Assembly: GCF_008831285.2 (NCBI RefSeq)
Contig: NC_045138.2
Coordinates: forward strand, 14,954,571 to 15,018,570
Direction: 5' to 3'
DNA from: Nymphaea colorata
Taxonomy: Eukaryota > Streptophyta > Magnoliopsida > Nymphaeales > Nymphaeaceae
Length of the DNA: 64,000 nt
A model generated the notes under the pieces. It worked only from the letters and a program-made list of their open reading frames with translations, had not been told where the DNA came from and did no database searches. Within the stretch, counting starts at the first letter, position 1, and each line of letters begins with the position of its first letter. This document shows positions 26,266 to 38,305 of the stretch, one piece after another. The position numbers and the translations under genes are program-made.

Positions 26266-27529
26266 TGAAGTGTTGCCTGCCATTCTACATTTCAAATTTG
26301 GTGGCAGGAAGAGTCTATATATACTTTGGGGAGGACGAGAGACGTCTGAATCGGAACTGGAAGAGCATAGAGGGAGCAAGTTACATTTTATGGCCCTTAA
26401 CAAGGGACTATGTGTTGCAGGATAAATTCAAAATGGCCCTACTAAGTTAACTGAAAGATCCTTCCCCGATAAAGGCAAAAGTAAAATTTACAAAATTATT
26501 AACAAGGGACTATGTGTTATAGTAAAATTTCACTGAAAGGTCAATTTCGTGAAATTCAGACTGATTTTTTTATATAAATTTTAAATGAAGACCACCTTAT
26601 GTGATTTTTTAATCTAGTCTCACACTTGTCATGAAAACTATATATGAAATGAAAGCCTGAAGTGGCTTTTCATGAATTTGAAAAAATAGAAAGCGTTACC
26701 AGCACCTTTTTTTAATATTTCCTTCTATAGCTAAACCACATTTTTATCCAAGTTTTTTAGCTTTTTAGGTTGAATAGAATTCACTCAAGATTTTATTGGC
26801 AGTTTCCGTAAAAGGTATGGTATATTTAAGAAAATTATGAAGAGTAGTCTCTCTTTTAAATTATAAGAAAAAAGTTCCTAAAATTGTGTTTTCTTCTTTA
26901 GTTTTTTCTAAAGGGAGTAGTTTTGTATTTTTTTGGGCCAATACGTATTACTATCCTTGGGCCGCCCTCGAACGCATAGTACAAGAGGCCTATACCGGTG
27001 ATTGTGTCACCGGTAAAACTTCCCAGCAGTGAGATGTCCCGCTGCCATGCTCACCGTTGGTCCGGCCCTCGGAACTGGCTACAGCAAGGGACCGCTGCCA
27101 GAAATATCCACACAAAGTGGGTTTTGTCGCCGGTAAACATACATATCGGAGAAAGAAATCACGGCTAAAACATTGTCTACCGGTGCAACAAATCTACATC
27201 TGTAGCCTGCTTTCATTTTATCAAAAAACAGAGACATAATAACAAAATAAGGTGCAATAAAATAAAATATAAATTAAAAATAACAGACAAACATCACAAG
27301 GCACAAACTAATTCAGCAAAAAAAGGTTATGGGCAGGGCTTTCAATTAATATTGGTGAATTTTCTTAGACATCACTCATCAATTATGGCTCTTCATGCAC
27401 CGGGTTCACCATGCTGGTCTCCTAGTTCAGGACTCAGCCCACTCGTCTTAAACCTTCACATAGTGCATATGACTTCTGCACATAAATGATCAAGACCCAC
27501 CTTAATTTACCTCCACAAGTCCCACTTCT

Positions 27530-27835
27530 TCCATTGCTTCTGCAAACAGCATCTTCCATGGCAGAATCCACGAATAAACAATCACTTAATGAGTGTGAGA
27601 TGCTGAAAAGATCAATCCCATGATCATGCTTGTCATCACTCTTAAGTCTTAATTAGAAAGGCTACAGATACTTCAAGGTAGGTTTAATGTGAAATGAGAA
27701 AAAAGCAGCAGAACACTGACCTGCAGCGGAACCTGACATGAAGCTATCACTGCCAGGGGATGAAGGTTGAGTACAATGTGCAAGTGTTTGATACTGTCCT
27801 GCCTTGACTGCCATGTTCACTGCTAAACTTTCAAT
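27530..27835 (-). pseudogene. Unrecognised coding-like stretches, minus strand
   Basis: Two minus-strand stretches have protein-like codon content. About 27719-27832 reads MAVKAGQYQTLAHCTQPSSP and ends at a donor-like GCAG/GTCAGT. About 27540-27612 reads SLSDCLFVDSAMEDAVCRSN and ends at GGA/GGTAAATT. They lie 3' of the GFS12-like scrap on the same strand. Their phases do not join cleanly at the simplest splice sites. They may be remnants of the same decayed gene or chance frames. Confidence 0.2.
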
Positions 27836-27929
27836 TTAGAAGGAGGGCAGGTCAACCATATTTGTGAGTCTGTAAATGCACAAACGAAATCTATATACAC
27901 TGAAGTACCTTCTCAGATCTCGTACGCTT

Positions 27930-28120
27930 ATTTTTCTATCAAGAGAGCTTGGAACAAGTAGAAGTTCTTCTGGAACAGCTAATTGCAACACCCTAAAAGG
28001 ATGAGAGAGCAAAAAAACTTCAAGTGAAATTACAAACTAAGACAAAGAAAAAGTACCAACTTAACTTACGTTATAAACCCGTCATGAGCTCGCCAAGGAG
28101 CAACCATGTTTCCACTTCAT
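27930..28120 (-). pseudogene. WD40 scrap resembling the C-terminus of the BEACH/WD40 protein GFS12
   Basis: On the minus strand about 28071-28115 reads SGNMVAPWRAHDGFIT and ends at a GTAAGT donor. After a ~90-bp intron, about 27917-27990 reads LAVPEELLLVPSSLDRKISV, then RDLRR. Order and motifs (SGN, WRAHDG, a PE loop, SSLD, then DLRR) match the WD40 repeats of plant GFS12-type proteins as I remember them, with the usual Trp of the repeat replaced. A TGA sits directly before SGN, where a coding codon is expected. With no flanking GFS12 exons recognised, I take it as an old unprocessed gene fragment. Confidence 0.45.
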
Positions 28121-28989
28121 GCATCAAACGTCTAATATATCTTGTAAAATTTTGAATTTTCTCAAACCCCTTTGATAGAGGTCGTATCTTTGTATGGGTG
28201 CATTTTCACATATGTGTATGATGTGTTTGTTGGGGAATTATACATATAATAATTAGTCCCTTAACCAACCCTTTTGAGTTCTGTAAGTTGTGCGCCTTCT
28301 GACGTTTCCTTGTAGATGCATGACACCAGCTAGAGGCTGTAACACAAAACTTGTTATTGTAATTTATATAATGAGCAATCAAAATGTAGGCTGAACTGCA
28401 TAAATAACAAATGCCAAAACACACAATAGACCAAAATCTGATAGAAAATGACAACAGAAATAAAAGAAAGCAGAGCTGACTTTTTCTTAACCTGTATTAA
28501 TCTTACACATACACGACTCCTAATCTAATTCTAGGGATACTTTGAAGAGGTCGAAGCTCCTCCTTTTTTGCTCTTGCTCCTCTGGTTTAAGATTCTTTCG
28601 GGACCTAAGTGAACTTATGATTATCCCCAACTTGAGATAGCGCTTGCCACAAATGGATTTCTTGGTTTTTATCGGCTTGACCAACTATGCTATACCATGT
28701 GAGCCTTACGACACATCAATAAACCCTAAAGCCAGATAAATACATGATATATGCTAGCAAATTAAATTACATTAGAATTTTTGGAGGAAGATGACCGATG
28801 GCCATAAGGCTGCTAGGGGTTATTTTTCTCCCTTGGTATACAATTGTACATGTAAAGAGTTACTAAAGTACATTATTTTAGGAAAATGAACTGGTTGTGG
28901 TACTCTCATGCAATGGAAAGAAATAAGGAGCTCTAAAATTAGTATCACCTCAATGTTGATTTGATTACAGTGAGCACAGCCTTTCCTTT

Positions 28990-29090
28990 TTTTTTTTTTT
29001 AAAAATAAAGGATCGGGTCTGGGTTCGCTATTTTCGGTTTTGATCAAGACATAATAGAATCCAACCCAAATCCAGTTCCCTTTCTTCTCT
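28990..29090. repeat. ~90-bp dispersed repeat upstream of calnexin
   Basis: A stretch containing GGGTTCGCTATTTTCGGTTT and AAGACATAATAGAATCCAAC resembles 37975-38065 and 52210-52320, the two block A copies in the promoter of the LRAT gene. It is diverged and its ends are unclear. It may be a fragment of a SINE or MITE shared by several promoters. Confidence 0.55.
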
Positions 29091-29329
29091 TGCCATTGGA
29101 TAATAAAAACTTATGCCAGTGCTTGTAAAGATCTCTACCTCCAATCTGGATCCCCCTAGATCTATAACAAACTCGGATCCGGAATTTGTTTCCAAACATT
29201 TTAGTCCGACAGGCCACAGCGGGTGTGTCATTAAAATCCCAGTGGGGAAAATTTGGCCCGTTTAGGGCACCACGCTGCTGCATCGCTGCCTTCTTGTTTG
29301 CAGGGTCCCTGTTCACCCCAGGGGACGAC

Positions 29330-29975
29330 ATCACCAGGTTCTCTCTCTCTCTCTCTCTCTTTTTCCTCCTGTGTTGTTCCATGGAGTATGTTTGCTCTCT
29401 GTTTGGAGTTCGACAGCGATCGGACTCACTAAATCGAATGTGGGCGCCATTTTTCTTTTGGTTTTTGCTTTGGGTACTGCAGATCCGTGGATATATGCCA
29501 TAGATCAGCCAGTGGGTTTTTCTTCTGCCCACTCGATTTCCCTTCTTCTTGTTCCATTTTCCCTCTTCTCCTTCCGCACCCCCTCTCTCGTTCCGTGCGT
29601 TTGATTGTTTCCCTTCGGAATGATACTTCTACATCATTCCAAAGTGTTAAGTATAATGTCGATGCGTGTATGCTATGCCTGCAATTAGTTGTGCCATTGT
29701 TTCATTTGTTTCTTTGTTGATCGATAGATTTCGGTGACGGTGAAGTTCTAGGGTTAGATCTCTTTATTCTTGTTTCTAGTTGACACATTGTCTTCAGAGT
29801 TGAGGACCATGTTTTTATTATATGTTCTTCTTTACTTGTTTTGTTGTTTCTTTGTCGGGCATGAAGACTTCGAGTTTTTTGGGTTGATTTAAGGTTTAGA
29901 GGAGGTGAATCCGTGAAGGTTCACTAGCGAATGGTTTTACGGAATTCCTTTGACCGTAATCATCTCTTTCTGCAG
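29330..29975 (+). promoter_or_regulatory. Calnexin leader with probable 5' UTR intron
   Basis: A CT-rich run (about 29339-29362) is followed by about 600 bases of T-rich, intron-like DNA. A strong acceptor, TCTCTTTCTGCAG, ends at about 29975, only ~21 bases before the calnexin ATG. This suggests a leader intron. The transcription start and the donor cannot be fixed from sequence alone. Confidence 0.4.
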
Positions 29976-29995
29976 GTTTAATCAGTCAGGGTGTC

Positions 29996-32325
29996 ATGAT
30001 GGATCGCAAACGAATCTGCATTTTTTCCTTTGTGATTTTGCTGCTGATTCAATGTTTTTCCGTTAATGCTTCAGATGAGGTGAGTTTTTTTCCGAATCAT
30101 TTGATTTTTCTCTGTAGATTTTATAGATCCGATCTAGTCTTGGCTTCTGGTCGTTTTGTATTGATTCATCCTTTATTCTTTAGTTGTTCTATGAGTCGTT
30201 CGACGAAGCCTTTGAAGGTCGGTGGATTGTCACTGAGAAGGATGATTACACAGGTTGGTTTCACGACTTGTAAACGTCACGCTTCTGAATTTGTCTTATA
30301 TGTTTTTTTTTTTCATAGCTTATGCCGTTATCTGTCATCGTTTGATCTAGGTGTATGGAAGCATGCTAAGAGTGAGGGACATGATGATTACGGTCTTCTT
30401 GTGAGCGAAAAGGCAAAAAAATACGGCATAGTTAAGGAATTAGAAAATGCAGTAGAGTTCAAGGATGGAACCATTATTCTGCAATTTGAAACCAGGCTGC
30501 AGAATGGGCTGGAATGCGGAGGGGCTTACTTGAAATATCTTCGACCTCAGGATGCCGGATGGACACCCAAGCAGTTCGACAATGAATCGCCATACTCGAT
30601 TATGTTTGGACCAGATAAATGCGGTTCCACTAACAAGGTCCATTTCATTGTGAAGCACAAAAACCCTAAATCTGGCGAATATGTTGAGCACCACCTCAAG
30701 TATCCTCCATCAGTTCCTTACGACAAGCTCACTCACGTTTACACTGCTATCATCAAGCCAGATAATGAACTGAAGATCCTGGTTGATGGGGAGGAGAAGA
30801 AGAAGGCGAACTTTCTGTCGCAAGATGACTTTGAACCAGCTTTTGTGCCGCCTGCTACAATTCCTGATCCGGATGACAAGAAACCGGAGGATTGGGACGA
30901 GCGAGCCAAGATTCCAGACCCTAATGCTGTGAAGCCAGATGACTGGGATGAAGATGCACCGATGGAAATTGAAGATGAAGAGGCTGAAAAGCCTGAGAGT
31001 TGGTTGGATGATGAACCTGAGGAGATTGATGACCCAGAAGCTACGAAGCCGGAAGATTGGGATGATGAGGAGGATGGAGAGTGGGAGGCCCCAAAAATAG
31101 ATAATCCCAAGTGCTCAGAAGCTCCAGGCTGTGGGGAATGGAAGAGGCCCATGAAGAGGAACCCTGCTTACAAGGGCAAATGGCATGCCCCCATGGTTGA
31201 TAACCCCAACTACAAAGGCAACTGGAAGCCGCAACAAATTCCAAACCCTGACTTCTTTGAGCTTGAGAAACCCAACTTTGAGCCTCTTGTTGCAATTGGC
31301 ATTGAGATCTGGACAATGCAGGATGGGATCCTATTTGATAATATTCTGATTGCAAGTGATGAGAAAGTCGCGGAGACATACCGTGAGAAAACATGGAAGC
31401 CCAAATATGACGCCGAGAAAGAAAAGCAGAAGGCTGATGAAGAGGCTGCGGGTCTGCCAACAGGGCTTGCGGGCTTCCAGGTGACTACCGTCCTGCCAGA
31501 TTTTGATATTTCATGTTCTTTCGTGGTGCCTGTGCCTTGTGCTGATCTGGTTCTCGTTTTCTGCAGAAAAAAGTGTTCGATATCCTTTACAAGATAGCTG
31601 GCATACCATTCTTGGAAGCATATAAGCCCAAAATCATTGTGAGTATTCACATTACAATTCAAACATTATTACTTTCATAGTCTATATCGTGGTGACAAAT
31701 TTCTGATATTTACGGGGTGACAGCATGACAAGGCCATCAGGACCTTGCTCCTCACCCTCGACCTCATGGTCACGGGCTGCGTCAGTGGACTTGCCCATGT
31801 TGGAAGCAGTCGCTCTGCCTGCCTAGCAGGCCTGCTTCGGCACCACTAGGGCAGATCCCAAGTGCAGTTCTTGTGATGGGTGAAAGAAACATGAAGAATG
31901 ATCTTCATGTTGTAGCGAAATATTAACCTGAATGGTTGAAATGCAGGATGTCATTGAGAAAGGTGAAAAGCAACCTAATCTGACGATTGGAATATTGGTT
32001 TCTATTTTGGTGGTTATCATCACTCTCTTCCTTAGGGTTCTGTTTGGTGGGAATAAACCATCCGTAAGTTCTTCGTTCTTTTTCTGTTCAATTTTTTCTG
32101 TTGCATTTTAGTTTTAAAACTTTAATTAAGCTGCTCCATTTTGGTTCCTGCATTAAGTCAACAACGTGGTCCCTTTCTTCACAGGTGCCACCTCAAGCTG
32201 CACAGATAGAGAAGGATGATGGGCCCGGGGAGACAGATAATGGAGACAACATAGCTGAGAAGGATGAGAATGAGAAAGAAGATAACGCTGCTCCTCGACA
32301 GAGGAGATCCAGGAGAGAAACATAG
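29996..32325 (+). CDS. CNX: Calnexin, ER membrane lectin chaperone
   Basis: Six exons (29996-30079, 30184-30253, 30351-31480, 31567-31638, 31947-32063, 32185-32325) join in frame to about 537 residues, normal for plant calnexin. The order is: N-terminal signal peptide (hydrophobic [12 protein letters not shown]); the globular lectin domain with [13 protein letters not shown] and CGGAYLKYL; the P-domain with repeats of the type [14 protein letters not shown], then [17 protein letters not shown]; the segment [18 protein letters not shown]; one transmembrane helix ([18 protein letters not shown]); and an acidic/basic cytosolic tail ending RRSRRET. It binds monoglucosylated N-glycoproteins in the ER with Ca2+ and retains them until folded. 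Two ATGs are adjacent at 29996 and 29999, and I used the first. No frameshift is seen. The transmembrane helix separates it from calreticulin. Confidence 0.96.
31718..31852. other. GC-rich open patch inside calnexin intron 4
   Basis: Within the intron between 31639 and 31946 lies a ~130-bp patch far richer in GC than any other intron sequence here. It is open on the plus strand (reading [20 protein letters not shown], then to a TAG at about 31850) and also on the minus strand (a frame containing [14 protein letters not shown]). It is not part of calnexin, because exons 4 and 5 join in frame without it. It may be a captured gene fragment or transposon piece; I do not recognise it. Confidence 0.35.
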
Positions 32326-33380
32326 TTAAATTTGTCAGAGTTTTGAATTAGAGTAGTCTCACAGCTACATGCTGTGCTTTCTGTGAGTGACTGGGTAGAA
32401 GGGCATTGTAGTGTGGAAGCTATGAAACTGTTCTTAGTGTTCCTGGTCATTTTAGGAAAATCTCTAGTATCTTCAGGGCAGCATTGTCGCCTGTTCTAAC
32501 TTTTTATGTACTTTAAAAGTTTTTGAAAAGTCTTCCGTTTGTGGCTTGAATATGGTGCTTCTTGTTTCTCATTTTTTTGCCTCATTTGTAGCCTAAAATC
32601 TTTGAAGTGATTTGAGGACGCACTAGTCAAACTGTTGGAATTTTATGTGATCTTCTCACGTGAGCATTGTTGCAAATTTTGCGTGCAATTTAATTTGTTA
32701 CCCGTTACTGGCTGTCACTTGTTGAATTTGTACAAAATTCCTCACGCATTATCGTCGTCCTTTCAGAAGAATCAAGCTAAGCGATCAAATTAGGTTAGGC
32801 TTATAGGCCGATATTGTTTGAGCGTCTCTACTTCAATTTAACCATTATTTTCATGATCAAATATTTCGGTTGAGGATCATTGGACTTGCAGTTGGAAATG
32901 TTCTATTTCACGTACCAGCAGCATGTTTCTCTGCCTTGTGAGTGGTCTTCTTAAATGAGTTGATGCAACTTGAAGGGGGCAATATTCCTGACCAAGTAAA
33001 AAAAGTAACAATTTACAAAGATAAAAAAATTATGAAAAATTAAGGACCTGTTTGAATACACACTCAGCAAAAGTGACAAAATGCCCTTTTTAACTTGTTT
33101 GGGTGATTCACTACCCCTTCATGTAAAAGCCAACATGGAAAAGATTTTTTTTTTAAACTTATTAAAAAAGAACATATATTTTGAATATGTCATCTAAAGT
33201 CTAAAAAATGTATATTTTTTAATTAAAAAATCCTAATATATTTCCGCGCTTTCCTTTTTCTTCCCTGCGTGTGTTGATTTTTGTGCACTCAAAACACCTT
33301 GATACTCTTTAGTTCACAACCCTCAACGCCACCCAACTCGTCCTCGGCCCCCTCGACGGTGAGTGGGGAGGGCGGCGCCG

Positions 33381-36300
33381 ATGGCTCCCGCAGAGGCGCC
33401 GCAGCAAGGAGACAACGAGATCGTCCACGTTTTCTGGGACGATCGGATGCTGGCCCATGACACCGGCATGGGCGTCTTCGACACGCTCTTCGATCCTGGG
33501 TTCTTGGAAGTGCTCGAGCCGCATCCGGAGAACGCCGATCGAGTGAGGAACATGGTCTCCATCCTCAAAAGGGGTCCCATCCACCGCTTCGTTTCATGGT
33601 ACGAGGGAAGACCTGCCCTCATACCTGAGTTACTTTCGTTCCACACCCCTGGTACTCTCTCCCTCTCCCCTCTTCACCCCTAATAGGAAAAGTATAATCG
33701 ATAACTGCCCATATTGAATGTTGTAATCCTGTAGCTTGTGATGGAACTCTGTCGTTTGGTGAATTTGATTTTTCAGTGTGGCAGTAGCTTTGGTCTTCTA
33801 AAAGTCAACCCTGATGGGAAATGGATGATTGCTCATGTTGATTTTATTTTTTTACCCTATATCTCGTGAAACTTTCTAATTTATAGTGTTGTTTTTTACT
33901 TGTGACAACTTTCCTACTAAGTTATGCACATGAGCACTCGTTTCTGAGAAATGTGCTTGATCAATCTGTACAATCATTATCTGGATCGTTGCTTATCTGC
34001 CTTTTCTTGATAGTGGTTACTCATGTGTATTAAGAACCATCTTTCTTTCTTGAGATAATTTTACATAGCTTAGACTTACAAGTGGCTTTCAGGCTACATT
34101 AAGGAGCTGCAGGATGCAGATGCAGCTGGTGGCAGGGAACTCTGTGCAGGCACGATGCTCAGACCTGGTTCATTTGATGCTGCACTTGTTGCTGCTGGAA
34201 CGACACTTTCAGCAATGCATCACATACTGGATGGACATGGAAAGATTGCATATGCATTAGTGCGTCCACCTGGTCATCATGCTCAGCCAACACAAGCTGA
34301 TGGCTATTGCTTTCTGAATAATGCGGGGCTTGCAATTAAGCTGGCTCTAAGTTCTGGTTGCAAACGCGTAGCAGTAGTGGACATTGACGTCCATTGTGGA
34401 AATGGAACTACAGAGGGGTTCTATAACTCGAATGACGTCCTCACCATATCCCTTCATATGAACCATGGGTCATGGGGACCATCCCATCCTCAAAGTGGTT
34501 CCATTGACGAATTAGGTGAAGGTAGGGGCTTGGGCTTTAACTTGAACATACCCTTGCCAAATGGAACCGGAGACAAGGGCTATGAGTATGCAATGATGGA
34601 ATTGGTTACTCCAGCTGTTACCAAATTTGATCCAGATATGGTAGTGATGGTTATTGGGCAAGATTCTAGCGCGGTAAGTCTAAAACCTTGTATCCTAAAT
34701 CACTTTAGTTCTTGAAATTTTTAGCTTTCCAATTCTAGAGCCCTTGTCCTCATGTAAAACACAGCTGGTGTATAATCTTGTGCACTAGTTTGCAACTTAC
34801 GATATAGCACTAGGGTAGTACATGCACGAACTAACACCATAAACGAGTTTTCATTCAGGGAGTTACGAATTACTTATACATTATGAGTATTTGAGATAAA
34901 TATCATTCTCCATTTGGACCTTTATCTTGAGGCAGACTATCATGTTACTGAAAATTAAAATACAAAAAAAGTTGGATGTCTCTAGGCCAAGATCATTTTA
35001 TATATTCACATGGGTACTTTAGGTGTGAAGCTTACTCCTAGGGATAGGTAAAGTTCAGTCATCTCTCTCGATTTACAAATTTAATGCCCATCCAGTTCTG
35101 ATGCCCTTAGTTGAAATCATTAATTATAGCAGCTTTTATGTGGAGACATATGATAATTCAGCATTTCTAGCTTCCAACATCAGAAGAGTCACAGAGTCCC
35201 AAAACGATATTGTTCTCACTGAAAGTGCGTTTACTTTTGGATTCTTGAACAATGCAGTGGGGATTAAGGACATTATCTTGACCTACTATACTACTTCTGC
35301 TTTTCTTTGTTATGGCAATAGTTTTGCCTTTTTACTACTATTTTTCTTTACCATCATTCTTTTAACTGCATCCCTATCACTTTTCCTGATTGTTACAAAT
35401 TTCAGCATCAGCTTCTATCTAGCTCTTGCTTCTGGCACTCAAGGATAACCCTTAGCATCCCTGTATTGGCTCGCATTAGTGTTTTGTCATCCTTATTCTG
35501 TTTTTTGTGAATTTTGTACCTCATAGGGTAGCTAAAAATGTTATTAATCAATAAAAGATGTAACTGACATTGTGGTGAACATCATACCTACTGGAAATTT
35601 TTAGTTGAAATCTAGAGATTATAGGTCGGGTAGTCTGTTTAATGCAATGATTTGAAGAGTAATCAAATTTGCACTGTTTAGGGCATGAAGGTAATTTGAA
35701 TTTGTGCAAGAGCGAAAAAGTAAAAAGCTGCTGCTTCTGGTTGTAGCTTCACACTGAGCTGCTTGATGGTAATGTTGATAGGTGGATCATGGATGAAAGC
35801 AAGCTTTATTAAGAGGTGAAATGACTGCAGGGTGAGGATATGCTGCTTTTGCAGTCATGACAGGAATTCCAGAATTGTCATAGAATGCTGCTGGCCGACA
35901 ATCTTGGCATCGGCTTTGAGATCATTACTTTTGCTTGGAGAATAATAGAGAGAATACAGCCTCGGATGAGGAGGATTGTTACTATGTCAGGAGGCGCAGA
36001 AAATGAAGTTTCTGGCTATGAAGAAGTTCAATGACTTGTAGCTCCCCTATCATTTCCTTGTCTGGTCATGAAGATCTTTTTTAAGGCCACGAGGTTCCTG
36101 TGACAACATTGTAAAAAGCTCAAGTAAATCTTTCATAATTTGCTGCGAGATCCCACCACTCCAGGTACTCAATCGGAAAATTGGGCCTTAAATGGGAACA
36201 TGCTTAGTTGTATTCTGCTATGCCACAGTGACAGAAGAATGACATAGTTTCAGACAATGAGGCTTGACACATATTACTACCCAAATGGGAGTAGCAGCTG

Positions 36301-36945
36301 TTTGACCAAAAAAGGATGAAGTTCGATGGTTTGATTGATACTAGACATTAAACACAGTAGTTCGATGCTGCTGGGACAGCCTGGGAGGTGATACAGAAGG
36401 CAAGGCAGCCATAATGATGGAAGGGTGACACAGTTTAAACAAATGACGTTTATCACAAATTGCGAACCAATTGAAAATGTCATCAATTTCACATCATCTT
36501 CTGTGCAACACATTCTACTCTGGAGTTTAAATTAATTACTCAAGAAGTTAGCTTTTCCTTGTCTTCTCAAAGAAAACATCAGTGCGCATGGTTGGTTTTA
36601 TGTAATTAACTTGCTTTTTGAATGGTGCAGTTTGATCCCAACGGTCGACAGTGCCTAACAATGGCCGGCTATAGGAGAATCGGTGAAATCCTGCGCGACC
36701 TGGCAAATGTGCACTCAAAGGGACGAATGTTGATTGTTCAGGAGGGAGGATACCACGTGACATACTCGGCCTACTGCGTCCATGCAACTCTAGAAGGCGT
36801 TCTTCATCTTCCAGTTCCTCTCCTTCCAGACCCTATTGCTTGTTACCCGGAGGACGAAGCCCTGCCCGTCAAGGTCATAGACTCCATCAAGGAATACTGG
36901 AAAAAGAATGTAGCTTTCCTGCAAGAAGAAGATAAGCCTATGTAA
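33381..36945 (+). CDS. HDA8: Histone deacetylase, HDA8-type (RPD3/HDA1 superfamily)
   Basis: Three exons (33381-33651, 34093-34673, 36631-36945) join in frame to about 388 residues, close to the plant HDA8 length. Catalytic landmarks are present: RPPGHHAQPTQADGYCFLNN (the His pair, about residue 151), DIDVHCGNGTTEGFY (Zn-ligand Asp and His, about residue 187), GQDSSA joined to FDPNG across the last intron (third Zn-ligand Asp, about residue 280), and QEGGYHVTYSAYC (Gly-Gly-Tyr of the active site, about residue 321). The N-terminus HVFWDDRMLAHDTGMGVFD is typical of HDA8. The enzyme should remove acetyl groups from histones or other proteins. I have no evidence for its location or targets. The ATG at 33381 lies in a GC-rich first exon. 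Intron 2 is long (about 1.96 kb) and contains no recognised gene. Confidence 0.93.
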
Positions 36946-36982
36946 GAGAGAGAGAGAGAGAAAAAGAGAGAGGGAGAGAGCG
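36945..36982. repeat. GA-rich tract after the HDA8 stop
   Basis: An interrupted GA run follows directly after the HDA8 stop codon, in the 3' untranslated region. Confidence 0.8.
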
Positions 36983-37533
36983 GAGTTGAAGGACTCAGGG
37001 CAATGTTTCTCTTGGTTCGCTGTTGTCAGAAGAACAAAATATTGTTTCGCTGTATATGAGAAAAATATTGATTGTGAATTTGTGTACTAGATGGGAGAGA
37101 GATTCTGAAAAAGGCTGAAGCTCCTCCCCTTTTGGCCCTTTGGGGCTTAGGGCTATGTGTTGTATGTGTTATATGGGAAAATGGACGAATATGTATATTA
37201 CTTCATATGGATGCCCATGTCTTTTGTTGCATAGACAATGAACAACAAAGAATGAAAATAAACGTTGAAAGGAAAAATACTAATCACCAAGGATCTTAAA
37301 TCCACAGATACTAAGTCTCCCTCCCTAACCCTAGTACCTCTGAGTCATGTTTTTTTTTACGTGTTGTGGATGAGAGTCCCTGTTTGTTTAAACAGTGGGT
37401 GGCATGAATTTAAGACCAGCGTCTGCTTTGAAATCTAAGGTTATCAAACACCACTTAATTGCATTTGAATCCTATGAAAATCCAAACCCCTGTTCGATAA
37501 AATCAAATTGTACATTAATTTAGGTTTGTGTTT

Positions 37534-38305
37534 GTTTTAACATGTAGCATAGATTTGAAATCTATGCTTTGAGATCTTCAAAACAGTGGCCTCGAATCTA
37601 AGATTGGAGGCTATTCCGCTATCAAGCACAACCTTAGTGTAATTATTCACATTTGGCTCTGCCCTCAAATTTGGAAGTAAGTCCACTGGAAACTCGATAA
37701 ACCGATCCATTGTTTTCAGAATAGATCATAAGTACAATTTCTTTTGACAGTTCTGATCCAATTTGATTTGATGAGTCAACTTCAATCTGGAGCAGACTTA
37801 TTTCGGATAAATTCTCGTATTCACATTTAGCTTGCGATTCAGTTCGCCAGCAATTTTTACAAGGAAAATATATGTTCATTGCCACTTTCGATCAGCTCAA
37901 TATATTTACGTCTTTCTAGACGCTTGTGTATCATCTCAGTATCTTGATTTGTTTATAGTGAACCTGGATTTTTAGGTTCGGGTCTGAATCATGCCATGAT
38001 GGTAACTTTTTCGGTTTTGATTAAGACATAATACTTAATAGAATCCAATCCAAATCCAGTCCTCTTTCTGAGTCCTGCTATTTTAAGTCGAGCGGATCCA
38101 GGAGCGTCCATTACGGATGGGTCGGTTCTGAACACGGTCCGATTCATCAGGTAGCCTACCTGAAGAAGGAAAAGGTAAAGCGGACCCCAGCAAGATCCCT
38201 CCTCTCTCTCTGTCTCTCTGTGCGTGGAAGCGAAGAGTTTTGGGTTGGGAAGGAGAGAAGTGAGGAAGAAGATGGGGGTTCTTTCCAACAGGATCGATCG
38301 GGAGA
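37534..38305 (+). pseudogene. Block A copy: promoter, leader and first codons of the LRAT-domain gene, truncated
   Basis: From TTTTAACATGTAGCATAGAT this stretch matches 51784-52565 nearly base for base, including the CT-rich leader and the start [11 protein letters not shown] (ATG at about 38273). The match ends inside LRAT exon 1, at GATCGGGAGATC, where the sequence switches to block B (ALMT region). Downstream coding sequence is absent, so no LRAT protein can be made. If the copied promoter is active, it would transcribe into the 3' end of the ALMT pseudogene from the opposite strand. Confidence 0.9.

Noticed and set aside
26945-27240. Possible CACTA-like element with repeated ACCGGT/CACCGGTA motifs
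   Set aside because: Several CCGGT motifs occur on both strands, but I could not find paired termini or a 3-bp target duplication.
30739-31460. Minus-strand open frames opposite the calnexin P-domain (up to 139 codons)
   Set aside because: They are shadows of the Asp/Glu/Pro/Trp-rich repeats of calnexin, giving Ser-rich nonsense on the opposite strand.
33309-33646. Minus-strand open frames opposite HDA8 exon 1
   Set aside because: Shadows of a GC-rich exon; the plus frame carries HDAC signature residues.
35101-35448. 115-codon plus-strand open frame in HDA8 intron 2
   Set aside because: It is T-rich and hydrophobic at the end, with no family match. The flanking exons join in frame without it.
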